From: Smittia aterrima
Taxonomy: Eukaryota; Arthropoda; Insecta; Diptera; Chironomidae
DNA: 64,000 bases
NCBI GenBank assembly: GCA_033063855.1
Contig: CP093831.1
Location: 5,208,001 to 5,272,000, forward strand
Direction: 5' to 3'
The notes under the pieces are model-generated. The model made no database searches. It was not told where the DNA came from and was given only the letters and a program-made list of their open reading frames with translations. Within the stretch, counting starts at the first letter, position 1; every line of letters starts with the position of its first letter. Positions 28,201-39,584 of this stretch are shown here, piece after piece. Both the position numbers and the translations under genes were made by a program.

Positions 28201-31200
28201 TCAAGTCTCGTAATCGCATCAAAGTCTTAAGTCAACTTGAGAAAAGTTGAGCTCAGAACGAATTTGTTTGTATATAAATCTTTTGAGCTGTCCAGAAAAT
28301 TTATTTTTAATGTTTTGAATTAAACGCAATTGATTTATTCGCAGCAATAAAATAAATTTTCTCGCGTTTTATGAACTTTTTCATTTGAGTTTTTGACCAA
28401 TAAAAACTCACGCGACTCGAAATTCGTTGTTAACGCCATAAATTTAGCTTTTCGGTCGAGAAGTCGCCAAATGGAATTTTCGGAATTCACTCAAAAGTCG
28501 AAGCAGCTCCGGGCAACGAGTCTTAGCCAAATGGCGGCTTTTGTTTGCCTCGACGTTTGAGATCTTCAATTTATTTCTTCTCTTGAAGAATCTTTCTCTT
28601 TTTTTGCAGATGACAAACAAGAAAAGAAATTTCTCCGAGTGAATAGAAGAAGCGAGAAATTCTTCTGTTGACACATTTTCCATCTCAGTCCTCAAGTGCG
28701 TGACTTAGCTTCGAAATAACTTTGGCTTAGAGAATGAACTGGAAACGGAAAATAGTTGTGAGATGCGCTTGGAGAAATGACATCAACGAGAACACTGAAC
28801 AACAAAAGAAGGAAAATGTCTCGTAATGGATTCCTTGGTGCGGACGTTCGTTGTGCATTTCCCGCTGCAGTCTCATGAATAGAAATTGAAATTTCTTTCG
28901 TCTTGTCACGAACGGAACGTCATTAAAATAATCTTAATGCTACGAAATCTTCTGCTTCGAAAGAGCATAGTTGTGCCAGGAACGATGACAGATTGAGAAA
29001 TATCTTTAAAGTAGTTAGAGAACTTGTCCAACGTCGTTGGTTTAACGGCAAAGACATGAAGTGTGATTGCGTCTTCTGGTTCTAAGCGAAACTTGATTTT
29101 CTTGTTAACAAGTCTTCAATTATTTGTCATGACAAATCTGATGAATTGCATTTGCTTCTGATTTCTGTTTGTTTTCTTTTTGATTCGATTCTAATTGGGA
29201 CGAAAGCTTAACACGATTTGCCTTGGAATTGTTTATGTTTTAATGAAGACGAGCGTCGAAAGCAAGAAATCTAATGAATTTCTGATGTAATTAAGAGCTT
29301 CTTATTCGCCATTAATCAAACTGCGACACATGAAACGAAAGAATAAACTTCCGAGAGAAGTGGATGATGAAGGATCAAAATGCTTGAGAGGCAATCTCAT
29401 CGCATACGAGAGAGAGACTTGGTCTAAGCTCTTTCGGTTAATTAAAATTGTTTTCAACAACGTTGATTGACTTTCGGCCAAAAGTAAAATTAATTAAGTT
29501 TTCCATTAGAATCCTCTCGGCTCTCGCAACGGTAAATAAAGTGAACAAGAGGATGTCAGGTGAGTTTAATCACTTCAAAGGCTCCTCAGATACACTTAAT
29601 TGGCTTTTCCGAAAGGATTGTCGGAACTTTGAGCTTTTCATCGGAGAATTTTTAATGACATAACAAAGTTTAAAAAAAAGTCCTGACTCTCCCCTTAGCG
29701 ATGACTACAAAGCACATTCTTCTCTGTCGAGAGCGAAGGAACGTAATTAAAAGTTTCATTATGAAAAATCCTTCGCATCATCGTCGGCATAAAAAAAATG
29801 AATTAAATGAGAAGGCGCACTCAAACATCAGTTGCGAGTTTTCTCAAAGAACTTTTTCCCTTTCGTCTCACGTCAGGAGAAATGTTTTCACACAATCATC
29901 GCTGTTTAATTAGTTTTTGTCATCAGCCAACAATTCTCGGACTCTCTTTTGTTTTAATTGTTTGGCAAGTGAATGAAATAATTAAAGATTAGATTAGAAT
30001 GAATTTAAGAATTGCCAAGTCTCAGCGAGACGATAAAAAAGTTAAAAAATATTTTCGATGCACAAACACGTTCGACTCTGATTCTCCTTCGGTCCATGTT
30101 AATGCGATTTGATGGCACAAAGAGCTCAAAGAATTCCGAAATGTTTTCACGAGAATTAATTTCGAATTGCCATTGATGCATAATGAATGCCACGTAGATC
30201 GTTGTGAGTCTTAGAATCAGATCAAGCGAAGGCAGACGGTCGAGTAAAAGAAAGAAAAGAAAAAGGTGAAGAAACACTTCGAGCTTATTACGACGTGTCT
30301 ACTTTGTTACCTTAAGTAGAACAGGAGAAGAAGAGAAATGAGATTTGCATAATTTATGTAACGTTCATGCCAACGAGCATCGTTGAGCGTTCGCCATCAA
30401 TTGCGAGAATGTGGATTCCTGCATGTTTGAACAGCACCAATTACGACAAACAGTTATGACGATGCAAATTGTATGCTGGTTGATGAAGTGATTGACGTCA
30501 AGTTTATTGACGATTAGAGAAGTGTTTGATCGAGGATAACTCTTCGATCGACAATGAACCAGGATAACTTCTCGACAATCTCTTAGTGTTCAATTAAGCA
30601 AGATAATTCTCCATAAAGACTTTGAAGAACAGAAGTCGACAGACCCTTCGAGCAAAAAAGAAGAAATCTCTTCGGTTTTTTATTAAAATTTCGTCACGTC
30701 TTCCTGCTGAGTCCTCACACATTTCTCATGCCGTTCGTTCACAATGGAATCATCAGCTCACGAGCGACGACAAAAATTGACAAAAAGCGGAATCGAATTG
30801 AGTCGCATGTGAAGGATTTCGGGGATGCGGAAATAAAAGAATTCTCCTTCAATGCAATAAGAAATGATATTAGGATCGTGATGAACAGTTTTTCTTTAAA
30901 AATGAAAAAGAAACTTTTTCAAGACTTTGCAAGATGTCGAGACATTTGAATTTACATGTTCCAAGTATTCGTCCGATGTTGTCCAAAGAAAACTTTCGTG
31001 TAATGAACATCGATCATAAAAAAATTGGGAAGCACCTGCTACCGAGCAACTAAAAAAATATTTCTGAGAAAACTGTCGAACAAGAAAAATGTTTCGTCTG
31101 AAACTTTTTTTAGAAAATAAATTCCTAACAACAATATGATGCGCATCAGACGTTGGTGACGAAAATTCTCTTGTTTTGATTTTAAAATTAACTTTTAGAA

Positions 31201-34200
31201 AACCCTAGAAGCTCGAACTTTAATATTTCCTTCCTCACTCACTTCCAATGAAGCTTTATCGACTGTTGAGTCCTTAAGTGGGTGAAAGGAAATCGTTTCA
31301 CGTGTGTCGCTTTTCTAAGCCTTCAAGGACTTTTACTCAAAGTGGAATTGGAGAATGTGTTGTGAATGAATATTTCACAATTGCCCGAGCATGAAAAATG
31401 TTTTTCGTTCGTTCCATTTTCAGGTTTAGTAATAAAATGAAAATATTTCAAGAGTCACGTTAAGAAGTAAAAGAAATTCAGTTTCGTTTTGTGAGAACGA
31501 CACTAACTTGATTCTGCTCTTGACTTCACAAGGACCTTGTCGTATCTTTCGAGCACAAACAAAGTTAAGAAAGCACACAAGATGACGTTAATGAAGAAGT
31601 TCAGGGAAAGTTATCTGCACAGGCAGGCAAGCAATCTTGTTGTGTTCTTAAGATCAGCGTGTGCGGGAAGTTTCTGGAAATACAACAAATCAAGACACAA
31701 ACTTTCGCAAGGAGCGTCTTCAACTTCAGCGAAGATTTATCGGACGAAATTCTCATAATTTCTAATTAAAAAAGTTTTCGCCAATTTTCCCTCAAATTCT
31801 TTCAAGAAAATTGTCCAAAGAAACTTCTTTTCTGCAATAAGAAGACGATAACAACAACATATGCGCCAGGAGAATCAATTTACGACAAGAATAAGAACCA
31901 AACTATTATTTGAGTAGTTTTGTTTTATTTTACTGCGAATGTTTCATGAGAAAAGTTTATATCGATCATAAAGATGTTTTGGATATAAATCTGATTCAGA
32001 GTGTTTTCCCATCGATGATTACTCAGTTTTGATTTTCCTCAAACTTGAAGCCCTTAAATAAACTTCTAAATTGATTTTCTCAACCTTCTGACCGGCTCTG
32101 TTTGCTTAATTATTTTTTGAAGATTCCTTTTAGGTGATAAGACGGAAACTCAAACTGATTTCAGGTGAAGCGGAACAAATGTTGATGGAAATGGGCTCGC
32201 ACCTTTTCAAACTCATTAAACTGCTGTGTCTCGAACTAGTTCCGGATTCAACTCACATTCACTTGCCTTTCCAGACCATAATTCCTTACGATCGCATAAA
32301 GGACATTTAATGATTCTTATCGTCATTTCAGAATAGTTCGCGTCTCACTCATAGCATTCTAACGACAACATAAAAATGGAACCCGCAACTATCAAACTCA
32401 GTGGTCGCCTGAGATCTTCAGATTTCATTTAAGGCCTTCGCCTATTAATTTTCATTGGATTAGGAACAAGAAGTCTCAATTACGAGACCTTCATTGAATT
32501 ATTATTGAGCTCTAATTGAAATCAATCCTTCAAAGTGTCCGGTTTAAATCAATTGAGCTCGTGACAGCCGCAAACGTGGAGCTGCAATGACGACAACTTG
32601 GCAACGCTGGAAACATGTTTCCACGCCATTCGTGACTGGCGGAGAATGGAAATGCTAGAGACAATGACGTGCGAGGGAGAAAATTTTGTGAAAAATTCGA
32701 GAGGAAAACATTCACCGAGTGAATTTGTATTTTTTTCATCAACATGCCCACGCTGTTTCCTCGTCGCTTTCAACATCCTACGCACAGAAAAGGGAAGGAA
32801 AGTGCAGAGAAAATCGATAAACCTCCATTCAGTGAGATGTCGAAGGGGGTTGGTTAGTTGGTTGACGATGACACAATTTCTTCTTTCTCTTCGGAATGTT
32901 TCTCTTTACTTACCATCATATTTGCGCATTGATATTGCTGCTGATCAACTAACGCTACCATTATTTATTGTTCGTTCACTTGTTTGTCAATCTAACGGTT
33001 CGAGATATTTCTTTAGCTTTGCTTATTGTCGCTTCTGTTCGGTCTTTCTTTTATCCGTCTCCTTTAGAGAGTTTTGCTTTGAAAAATGTTTTGTTCTTCG
33101 TAAAATTTATTTAATTTATGCAGCGTCACAACAACGGCAACGACAAGACACATCAGCAACGAGAAAACTTCCACACACGATTAATTTTCGTTCTCAACTT
33201 AGTCTAAACGTTTCTCATTAATTTCCTTGCGCTAATTAATTGCCAATTTATTTTCTCCACGACAGCAAATTTCTCAACGTAAACTTTTGCTGCACGTTCA
33301 CCGAAACGAGATTTTCGTATTAAAATTCACCGAAAAATTTGCTTTCAGTTTGCATTGTGAGTAAATTTTCGGCACTCCTTGAATTGCTTCGAAGAGCGAA
33401 GGAGAGAGAGAATTGTGCAATGCGAGAATTCGATGAGTCAGAGACAAACAATTGCTTCAAAATTTGCACACAGTTTCGTTTGACGTCATCCGACAGAGCA
33501 GAATTGTTTTCATCAAAAACAATTTTTATGAATGATGAAAAACTTCTTTGTGATCAACGTTTGAGAGCCGCAGAAGTTTTAAAATAAAAGCGAAAATTTC
33601 CTCCATTAATCCAGACACATCAATTTCCTTTTCGAATTTCCACGTCGCTTAGAAATCGAGAGAGCCAGACGGCGACTCTGCTCTCTCTCTCCGCCACCAA
33701 CACAAACGAAAAGGTAAATGCCGGCATTGTTGAAGCCAGCAGCATTAATTATTGAACGAATTTAACTAACAAAGTCAATTATGCTTCCGAATTGTGTGAC
33801 CGCGCTTCTGCTCTTTCAGTTTTGAGTTTCATAACCAGCAAATGGTTAAAAAACATTTTCAGCGGCCACGTTTGTTGTTACGAGCAGGATAAGTTGTTTG
33901 AAGTGGTTTCCCGTTTAAACTTTGAGGGTTTCGCAGTGAATCATTTTTGGTGACTCGGTTTAGCTGTTGATGAGGAGAGTCTGGCGTTTGAAGTAAATTG
34001 ATTTAATTAATTTAAAATTAAAGCGAAACTTATTCAAACTTTAAATTTAAAATGTCCACTTACTTTAATCGATTGACTCTCGTCTGATTGTGAGGATATT
34101 AAAAAAGCAATTTCAAGTTTCAGCCTCGAGGGTGATAAAGTGACCGAAGTGAGAATAAAATATTTTCCCTTTCGTGTTGGAAAAGTTAATGAAATAATGG

Positions 34201-36735
34201 CCGTCGCTTTAGCTTTGACCGGAGCAGAAAGAACTTGACTCAAAAGCACAGAAAGCACTGCGAGAGTGAGGAAATGTTGGTGACGTGTGACACGAGGGTG
34301 GCAAGAATGAGCGTGGGCGGTGGATTTGTTCGGAAGGAGAATGTCGAGTGTCAGTCTAGATTGTTTTATTTAATGTGGGTTAGGGCAATCATTCACTTAA
34401 GTGTCATTCCACATCCTTTTCGGTTACGACAACATCGACGAAGCCTGCACAAATCGACCCTCCGACTTTTCAACGTTTATCGATTTTTGCGCTTTTCGTT
34501 TTCGCTTTTTTTGCATTTGCTCGGTTGCCAACTGTTTGTGGTTGTGACTGAATTATAGTCTCAAACTAATTCACATCGCGTTTTTCTTATTTACGACTTT
34601 AAATTGATCGAGCTTTTATGAGCCACTGCCTTGGTTTTCCTTTTTCAACTTCCAATGAGGTCAAAGTTGTTTTAATGACGGTCGATAATTGAAATCATTT
34701 TTGAAGTTAAATCACATTTGACTCAAATCACGTGGCAATCAAAAATTGATTGAAAATCAATAAACTCTGACCCGCACTTTCAATTTCTTCCATCGCCATC
34801 ATCATTAAGCTTCATCGATTGTTAATAATGTCATAACCAGGAGGGAGAATTATCGATACTCAGCAAACTAATTACTGCTCTCTTAATCAACCAAGTGATG
34901 AGCGATTGCTTTAATTCTAATGCAAAAAACAAAGTTTCTTCAACAACTCTTACGACTCATTACTTTGCTTCTTATTGTTTCGAAGCATATTCTCTCCTTC
35001 GCATTATCGACTCATAACAACAACAAGGAACAACAAACTAGTGAGATATGGATCTTGAAACATCCGATGAAGTCTATTTCTGCTGTTGTTGGGTGGAAAG
35101 TAAATTATTATCACATTAAGTTGTGGCATAGAGTGAGAGAGGAAGACGAAGTCTTGTTATCGATTGCATTTTCTTATTCTTCTTTCCGATAAAAGTTTCC
35201 TTTCCCAATGCTCGAGAGCTCGCTCGTCCATCGCTTTTTGTGCTTACGGTCTGCAGTTTAACGACGATGAATGGAGGAAAATTGTTCAGTTAAGGTTTCT
35301 ATTTATTCGAATCAAGAGCATCGCAATCAATTTTTCTGTTCGCCATTTATCAGATTCTCCTAATAATTTCGTTTCCAAATGAACAAACCAAAGAAAATGT
35401 TTTTCTCCTCGCGGAACTCAAATCTCTTGAGAAATAATTGCATTTACATTTTAATGCGAACGTTGCAGTCACAGAACATTAACGAGGCACCTTTCAGAGT
35501 TCGTTTTATGTTATCTCCACGAATTACATTCGTTTACATTTCAAATGAGTTTGCGAGTACAGAAGAAAGCGAGAAAAACACGGCAATAAAAGATTTTAGT
35601 TCTTCTGATTGCGGAAACTTTTTTTTCTCGCTAAACATTTTGTAAGCTTCTTCAGAATGTTTTCAAGGAAATTATGAGAAGGAGAAAAGTTTTTGATTGA
35701 GAAGTTCTCAATGAGAACGAATCAAAATTGAAATTGAGCTTCTTTCATCCATCAGCTCCTTCAAATTGAACGAATTCAATTTAATTTATTCCTGATATTG
35801 ATTGATTGAGGCGAACACAACTCAACTTCAATAAAGTTTTGAAGCTCTAAGTGTCAGAAGCTTTTGAAAAGTTTTCTATTCAAAGTTTCAAGTGTCATTC
35901 AAATTTTTGTGTTCAACTAGAAGCTTCTGGTAATGTCTCCATTTACATCGCCATTCAAACAATTTTCCTCATCAAACAAATCGTCACTCCCACACCAAAT
36001 GATATAAGCTCAGATTCACTCCAGTTTCCGGTTATTTGAAGCTTGGGGTGGAAAAAGTTCGGAACCAGAGAAAACCTCAAAAGCTTTTTTGTGGCAAACT
36101 CGACCATTACAATTTGTTGGTTTGCGTTTTGAAAAGTTTCCCAAGCATGTTAAGAGGGAAATTAGTTCGCTTGCGTTGTTTTTCAGATGAAAAGGAGACT
36201 CCTCCGAACTCAAAGCGAGTTTTATTTTCAGCTCAAACCTTGATGGGAAATTTATTTATGAGAATCTCTCTTCACATTTGAGACGATGTTTACTAATAAT
36301 CTGCATTAAAATCCTCCCACTCAAGGCATGCATGGAATAATGAAGATAATTTTAATTAATCCCACAATTTGTCGATAGCAAATCTCTCTTTAAACTTGTC
36401 AGTGTTAGTGATGAAAAATTACTTTGCATTGTTGTTGACTCATTTGCATAACAATTTACTGATGAAGAACTCATTACTATTCACATATTTGTGGCGTGAA
36501 ATCATTCAATCTTGACGCCTTTCATAATGGAACGAAAATAAACGGCTGAACCAGACAACCACTTTGCACAAACGAGCATTATTTCCACTATTGTGAGCTC
36601 GGCTGAGAATGAATTTGCACAATCAAGAAAAAAAAAGAGAAATGAATTTTTCAATCTACTCACATTTGGCACGGGCGGTCGAGTTTGGGGTCGCATGGCG
36701 TTCTGAGGCGCCGGACTATAGCGTGGCTGTTGCAT
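260..36735 (-). CDS. shep: alan shepard (shep), RBMS-family two-RRM RNA-binding protein, nine coding exons
   Basis: Joining exons 36735-36664, 19236-19000, 5917-5682, 4925-4867, 4784-4693, 1238-1097, 1038-674, 622-458 and 394-260 keeps one frame and gives about 500 aa. All junctions are GT-AG. RRM1 (about residues 160-232) has RNP2 LYIRGL and RNP1 KGYGFVDF. RRM2 (about 239-318) has LYLANL and KGVGFARM. The linker QAQMAK/QQEQDPTN, the stretch QRVPTAASPSNTNSSSSS and the C-terminal YTQYQHGPK ending match what I know of Drosophila shep. The family binds AU-rich single-stranded RNA/DNA. In flies it acts in neurons on neuropeptide-cell development and on chromatin insulator activity. Low-complexity N and C termini are normal for it. 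The 3' UTR seems to run off the window, since no minus-strand AATAAA is visible below position 260. Confidence 0.95.
1239..4692 (-). other. shep intron between exons 5 and 6 (3.45 kb)
   Basis: The intron separates the two RRMs. I see no coding exon, RNA gene or transposon on either strand. Open frames inside it (for example around 3046-3442) lack any family resemblance and start without a plausible context. The sequence is AT-rich with scattered purine tracts. Confidence 0.6.
4693..5917 (-). CDS. shep: shep exons 3-5: Ser/Thr-rich linker and RRM1
   Basis: Exon 5917-5682 encodes the Ser/Asn/Thr linker and the start of RRM1 (TNLYIRGLQQGTTDKDL). Exon 4925-4867 is only 59 nt and encodes YGNIISTKAILDKTTNKCK. 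Exon 4784-4693 encodes the RNP1 strand and helix 2, ending QAQMAK. The donor after AAA is GTGGGT rather than GTAAGT. Split codons rebuild Q (CA/A) and G (G/GC). In exon 4784-4693 the family's QAKG is LSKG. Confidence 0.94.
5918..18999 (-). other. shep 13.1-kb intron; no gene recognised
   Basis: One uninterrupted intron flanked by a good donor (18999) and acceptor (TATAG at 5918). It is AT-rich overall, but TCG/CGA/GAA/TTC trimers are very frequent. Short trimer runs occur, such as the GAC/GAT run near 16331-16370 and the GAA run near 16592-16605. I found no transposon ends, RNA gene or conserved protein fragment. Cis-regulatory elements are likely in an intron of this size but cannot be read from one sequence. 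Confidence 0.6.
16331..16370. repeat. imperfect (GAC/GAT)n trinucleotide run
   Basis: Runs of GAC and GAT lie within the shep 13.1-kb intron. On the plus strand they read as an Asp-rich stretch at the end of a short chance frame. I treat it as simple sequence. Confidence 0.7.
19000..19236 (-). CDS. shep: shep second coding exon (low-complexity N-terminal region)
   Basis: This 79-codon exon lies alone between the 17.4-kb and 13.1-kb introns. It has acceptor TTTTTCCAG above 19236 and donor GTGAGT below 19000. It encodes a Pro/Ala/Tyr-rich segment with PAMTSPAS, GAPYRG, QGYAPAH and YRYTAPL. The same order of motifs occurs in Drosophila shep between the start and the QRVPTAASPS block. Both ends are phase 0. 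Confidence 0.92.
19237..36663 (-). other. shep 17.4-kb intron; no gene recognised
   Basis: The first intron between coding exons. It resembles the 13-kb intron in composition (CGA/TCG-rich, no recognisable transposon). The longest open frame is a 207-codon plus-strand one at 32598-33221, with no recognisable domain. A CT run followed by GTTC repeats lies at 26685-26714. Alternative shep promoters are known in Drosophila and could lie here, but I see no second start exon. Confidence 0.6.
26685..26714. repeat. simple repeat (CT)n followed by (CGTT)n
   Basis: An uninterrupted CT dinucleotide run of about nine units passes directly into about three GTTC units. It is a microsatellite inside the large shep intron and has no inferred function. 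Confidence 0.85.
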
Positions 36736-36782
36736 CTCTCACGAACCGAAAAAATCAGCAGAAATGATTTTCTAAAAATTCC
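36664..36782 (-). CDS. shep: shep first coding exon with part of the 5' UTR
   Basis: ATG at 36735 opens the 24-codon start MQQPRYSPAPQNAMRPQTRP..., like the shep N terminus RYSPAP. The exon ends at 36664 before GTGAGTAG, in phase 0, which fits the next exon at 19236. A TTTTCAG acceptor just above 36782 implies a 47-nt 5' UTR segment here and at least one more non-coding exon further right. I could not locate that exon or the promoter. A GTAAGA donor near 38289 is one weak candidate. Confidence 0.85.
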
Positions 36783-39584
36783 CTGAAAACGAAAGAAGAA
36801 AATCAGCTTCGAGCGACACAAATATTTTCTAATCGATGTCAATAAACTTTAAAATATTTATGCAAATCTACGACGACAACGAAAACGAGAATGAAAATAA
36901 GTTTCTCTAAGATTACGGAGGAAAGCGATAATAATTCAATTTTGTGACAAAACTTGTGACAAACTAAACAAACAGCGACCAGTCGCCGCTCTGACGTGGG
37001 ATAAGTTCATAAATCTGTAGAGAGAGACAATCTAAAAATAAGTTTGCTTATGACATTTTTGATTTCTCTACGCCATCGATGTGAAATGCCAGCCGAAGTC
37101 TTATCACTCTAAATATAGATTAAAAAAATAAAGAAGAAAAAAAGTCAAGACGAAGACTAAAAATTAAAGTCACATCGCCAACGACCTTTGAAAGTATTTG
37201 TTTTCTGTTTTTGTTTTGATCATCGTACTTCCATGTTTACGTTTCTCATCACATTTCTTTATAGGCTTTGTCATTGATCTTGAAGAACATTTCAGAGCAT
37301 AAATGTCTCATTAAAAATTCAACGAGAGCTGCAGCTGATGTTCAACATTAAACAGATTAAAACATATTTCATGCTCGATTTATGATCAAATTTACATAAG
37401 ACATTTGCTCAGAGATTGCTTGCAACTCTTGCAAACTTTATCATTATGATTGCTTGCTCGCCTAACGTTCCGGAAAATCTCTCTACATACATCGAGCACA
37501 ATGCACAAGGAGGAAGCTTTCAAATGTGTAAACAGAAACTTATTGATCCACATCAAATCATGTCGTTTATTATAGCATAGCGTTTTAATGACAGACACCG
37601 ACGTTTGTCTGGTTGATAACAAAAAACGAAACAAACTTGAACGTCCAACACAGACGAGCGGCTCGCTCGTACAGGCAATCACCATTGGAATTGCTATTTA
37701 AATTTTTTATCTCTCCGACGACATTTGATTTTGATATGGTGGAGTGAAAAAAATGTTCATGAATATGTGAATGAGAAGAAGAAGAAGAAGACTAAGCGGC
37801 ACGTGATCTGTGAATGTATTGACTTCGAAGTGATTTTCCAGCCCAGTTTAATGACTCGACACGAATGATGGGAATCAAGTCTGATGCGGAAAAGTTTGCC
37901 CGTGATTCCCCCTTAACAAATTATTCACCAGTCTTGAGTAAAGTCAAGTGTAAGCAGGTGTTTTCCCTTTTTTTCTTCGTTTTCTTTGTTTTCTTGGTGT
38001 TCGTGCAGTGAATGCAAAAAGTTCTTTAACCGGTCGAACACCAGAGCAAAAAATTATTCTTCTACACTTTTCTCATTGAAATTTGTCGAGAATTTAAGCA
38101 AATTTGTCGCTAGCGAAATTACGTCACGTTTCACTTTTCACTGTCATCCATTTTTCCGGCTCGAGTTTTACTCAATCCGGCGAGAGTCGTCGCATGAGAA
38201 ACTTTCTGAGACAGACATGGAGCCAGCATGGAAATGTCGATTTCCTTTTTTCGAAAAAGGGAAATTTATATTTTCACGTCTTACCCGAAAATCTTTTCTT
38301 CTTTTCCTTGCAATAAAAATCTAATTTTAGATATCAACTTTCTTCAAACTATTGAGTTGGATTTTTTGTTGAATTGTAATGCTGAAAGTCTGAGCGGAGA
38401 CGTCCGAGAGAGAGACGAGACTTCAAATTATAATTTCACACACAAAGGGAAAACTTCACACTGCTAAATTTTCCACTTTTCCTTCCCCGAACTTTTTTTC
38501 TTTCGCGAAAACTTTGACTTTTACAAAAGGCACCGTCGCGAAATCAGTCACGTAATGGATCGATTAGAATGAAGTGATGCCTTACGATGAAAATGCACGC
38601 GATAAGAAAATAGTTTTTCACACAGTTTTTCAAGAAAAATCAATTTTCCGCAGGAATTTTCCGAATCGAGACAGACACTTTAAAAATATTGTGTTCGGAC
38701 TGATGTCAGACCGTCAAGTTCGAATAAAATTTTCGGATCACGTTCTCTTCGAACTTCACTCATTTGCACAATATTTCGTCGGAAAGAGAAAACACAAAAA
38801 ATATTTCGAGTGAAATATTGAAATTTTCGCGATGATTTAATGTTTTTCACGCGGAAAAAGACGGTTTGATAAGAAATTATCAGCGTTGGCTCTTTAAGAA
38901 GTTCGGCTTTAATTTCGATGCTATCGAATTTTTATGAAGTCTTTACAGCGCTTGTGCAACAATGCAATGTCTCGACTGGAGGGGTGCGAGGCTTTAAATA
39001 ATATTTCTTGCTAATGTTTTGGTTTGAAAGTTTGAAACATAAAAGAAAATTAAAATTAAAATTTGTGTTAAAATGTTTATTTCTCCTTTCCTTGTAAACT
39101 TTATTAATAAAATAATTATAAATCAAGTCGAAATGAAACTTCTTAGTCATCACTGAGATTCAGCGGGATTCATTAAAGCTTATGAAAATTTATGTTAAAG
39201 GAAATTGTAATTTTGTTTCATTCAAACGATCCTTTTGCTTTTAATTGTTAATAAATTTTCACGACCCGTCACAAACAAGGTTACAAGAACGTCTTAAAGA
39301 GTCTCGGTGGAGGAGATAACTTTATGAAGAGAATCGCGATGTAAAAATACAAGCCATAGAGCTGGAAACAAAATTAAGATGTAGCCAATCTCGCAGAGTA
39401 ATGAAATTTAATGAACCAATCTAAAATTGATTGCTGCTTTTTTCCGCGCGAGATGAAAGTAATTAGTTCGGCGACTGAGAGAAGCACAAGGGAGAACATG
39501 GAAAGGGAGGAGTTTTTAACTTTTCTTTAGGATGCATGAGGCTTATCCTTCCCAATTCCCTAAGTTGATATCGTTGGTTGACTT
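36783..39584. other. region between the shep start exon and the decarboxylase gene
   Basis: 2.8 kb holding, by inference, the shep 5' non-coding exon(s) and promoter and the 3' UTR of the decarboxylase. Minus-strand AATAAA hexamers at about 39077-39082 and 39109 could end the decarboxylase transcript about 500 nt past its stop. No protein-coding exon was recognised. Confidence 0.5.
37775..37790. repeat. (GAA)n run
   Basis: Five consecutive GAA units upstream of shep. A simple repeat with no further feature attached. Confidence 0.75.
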
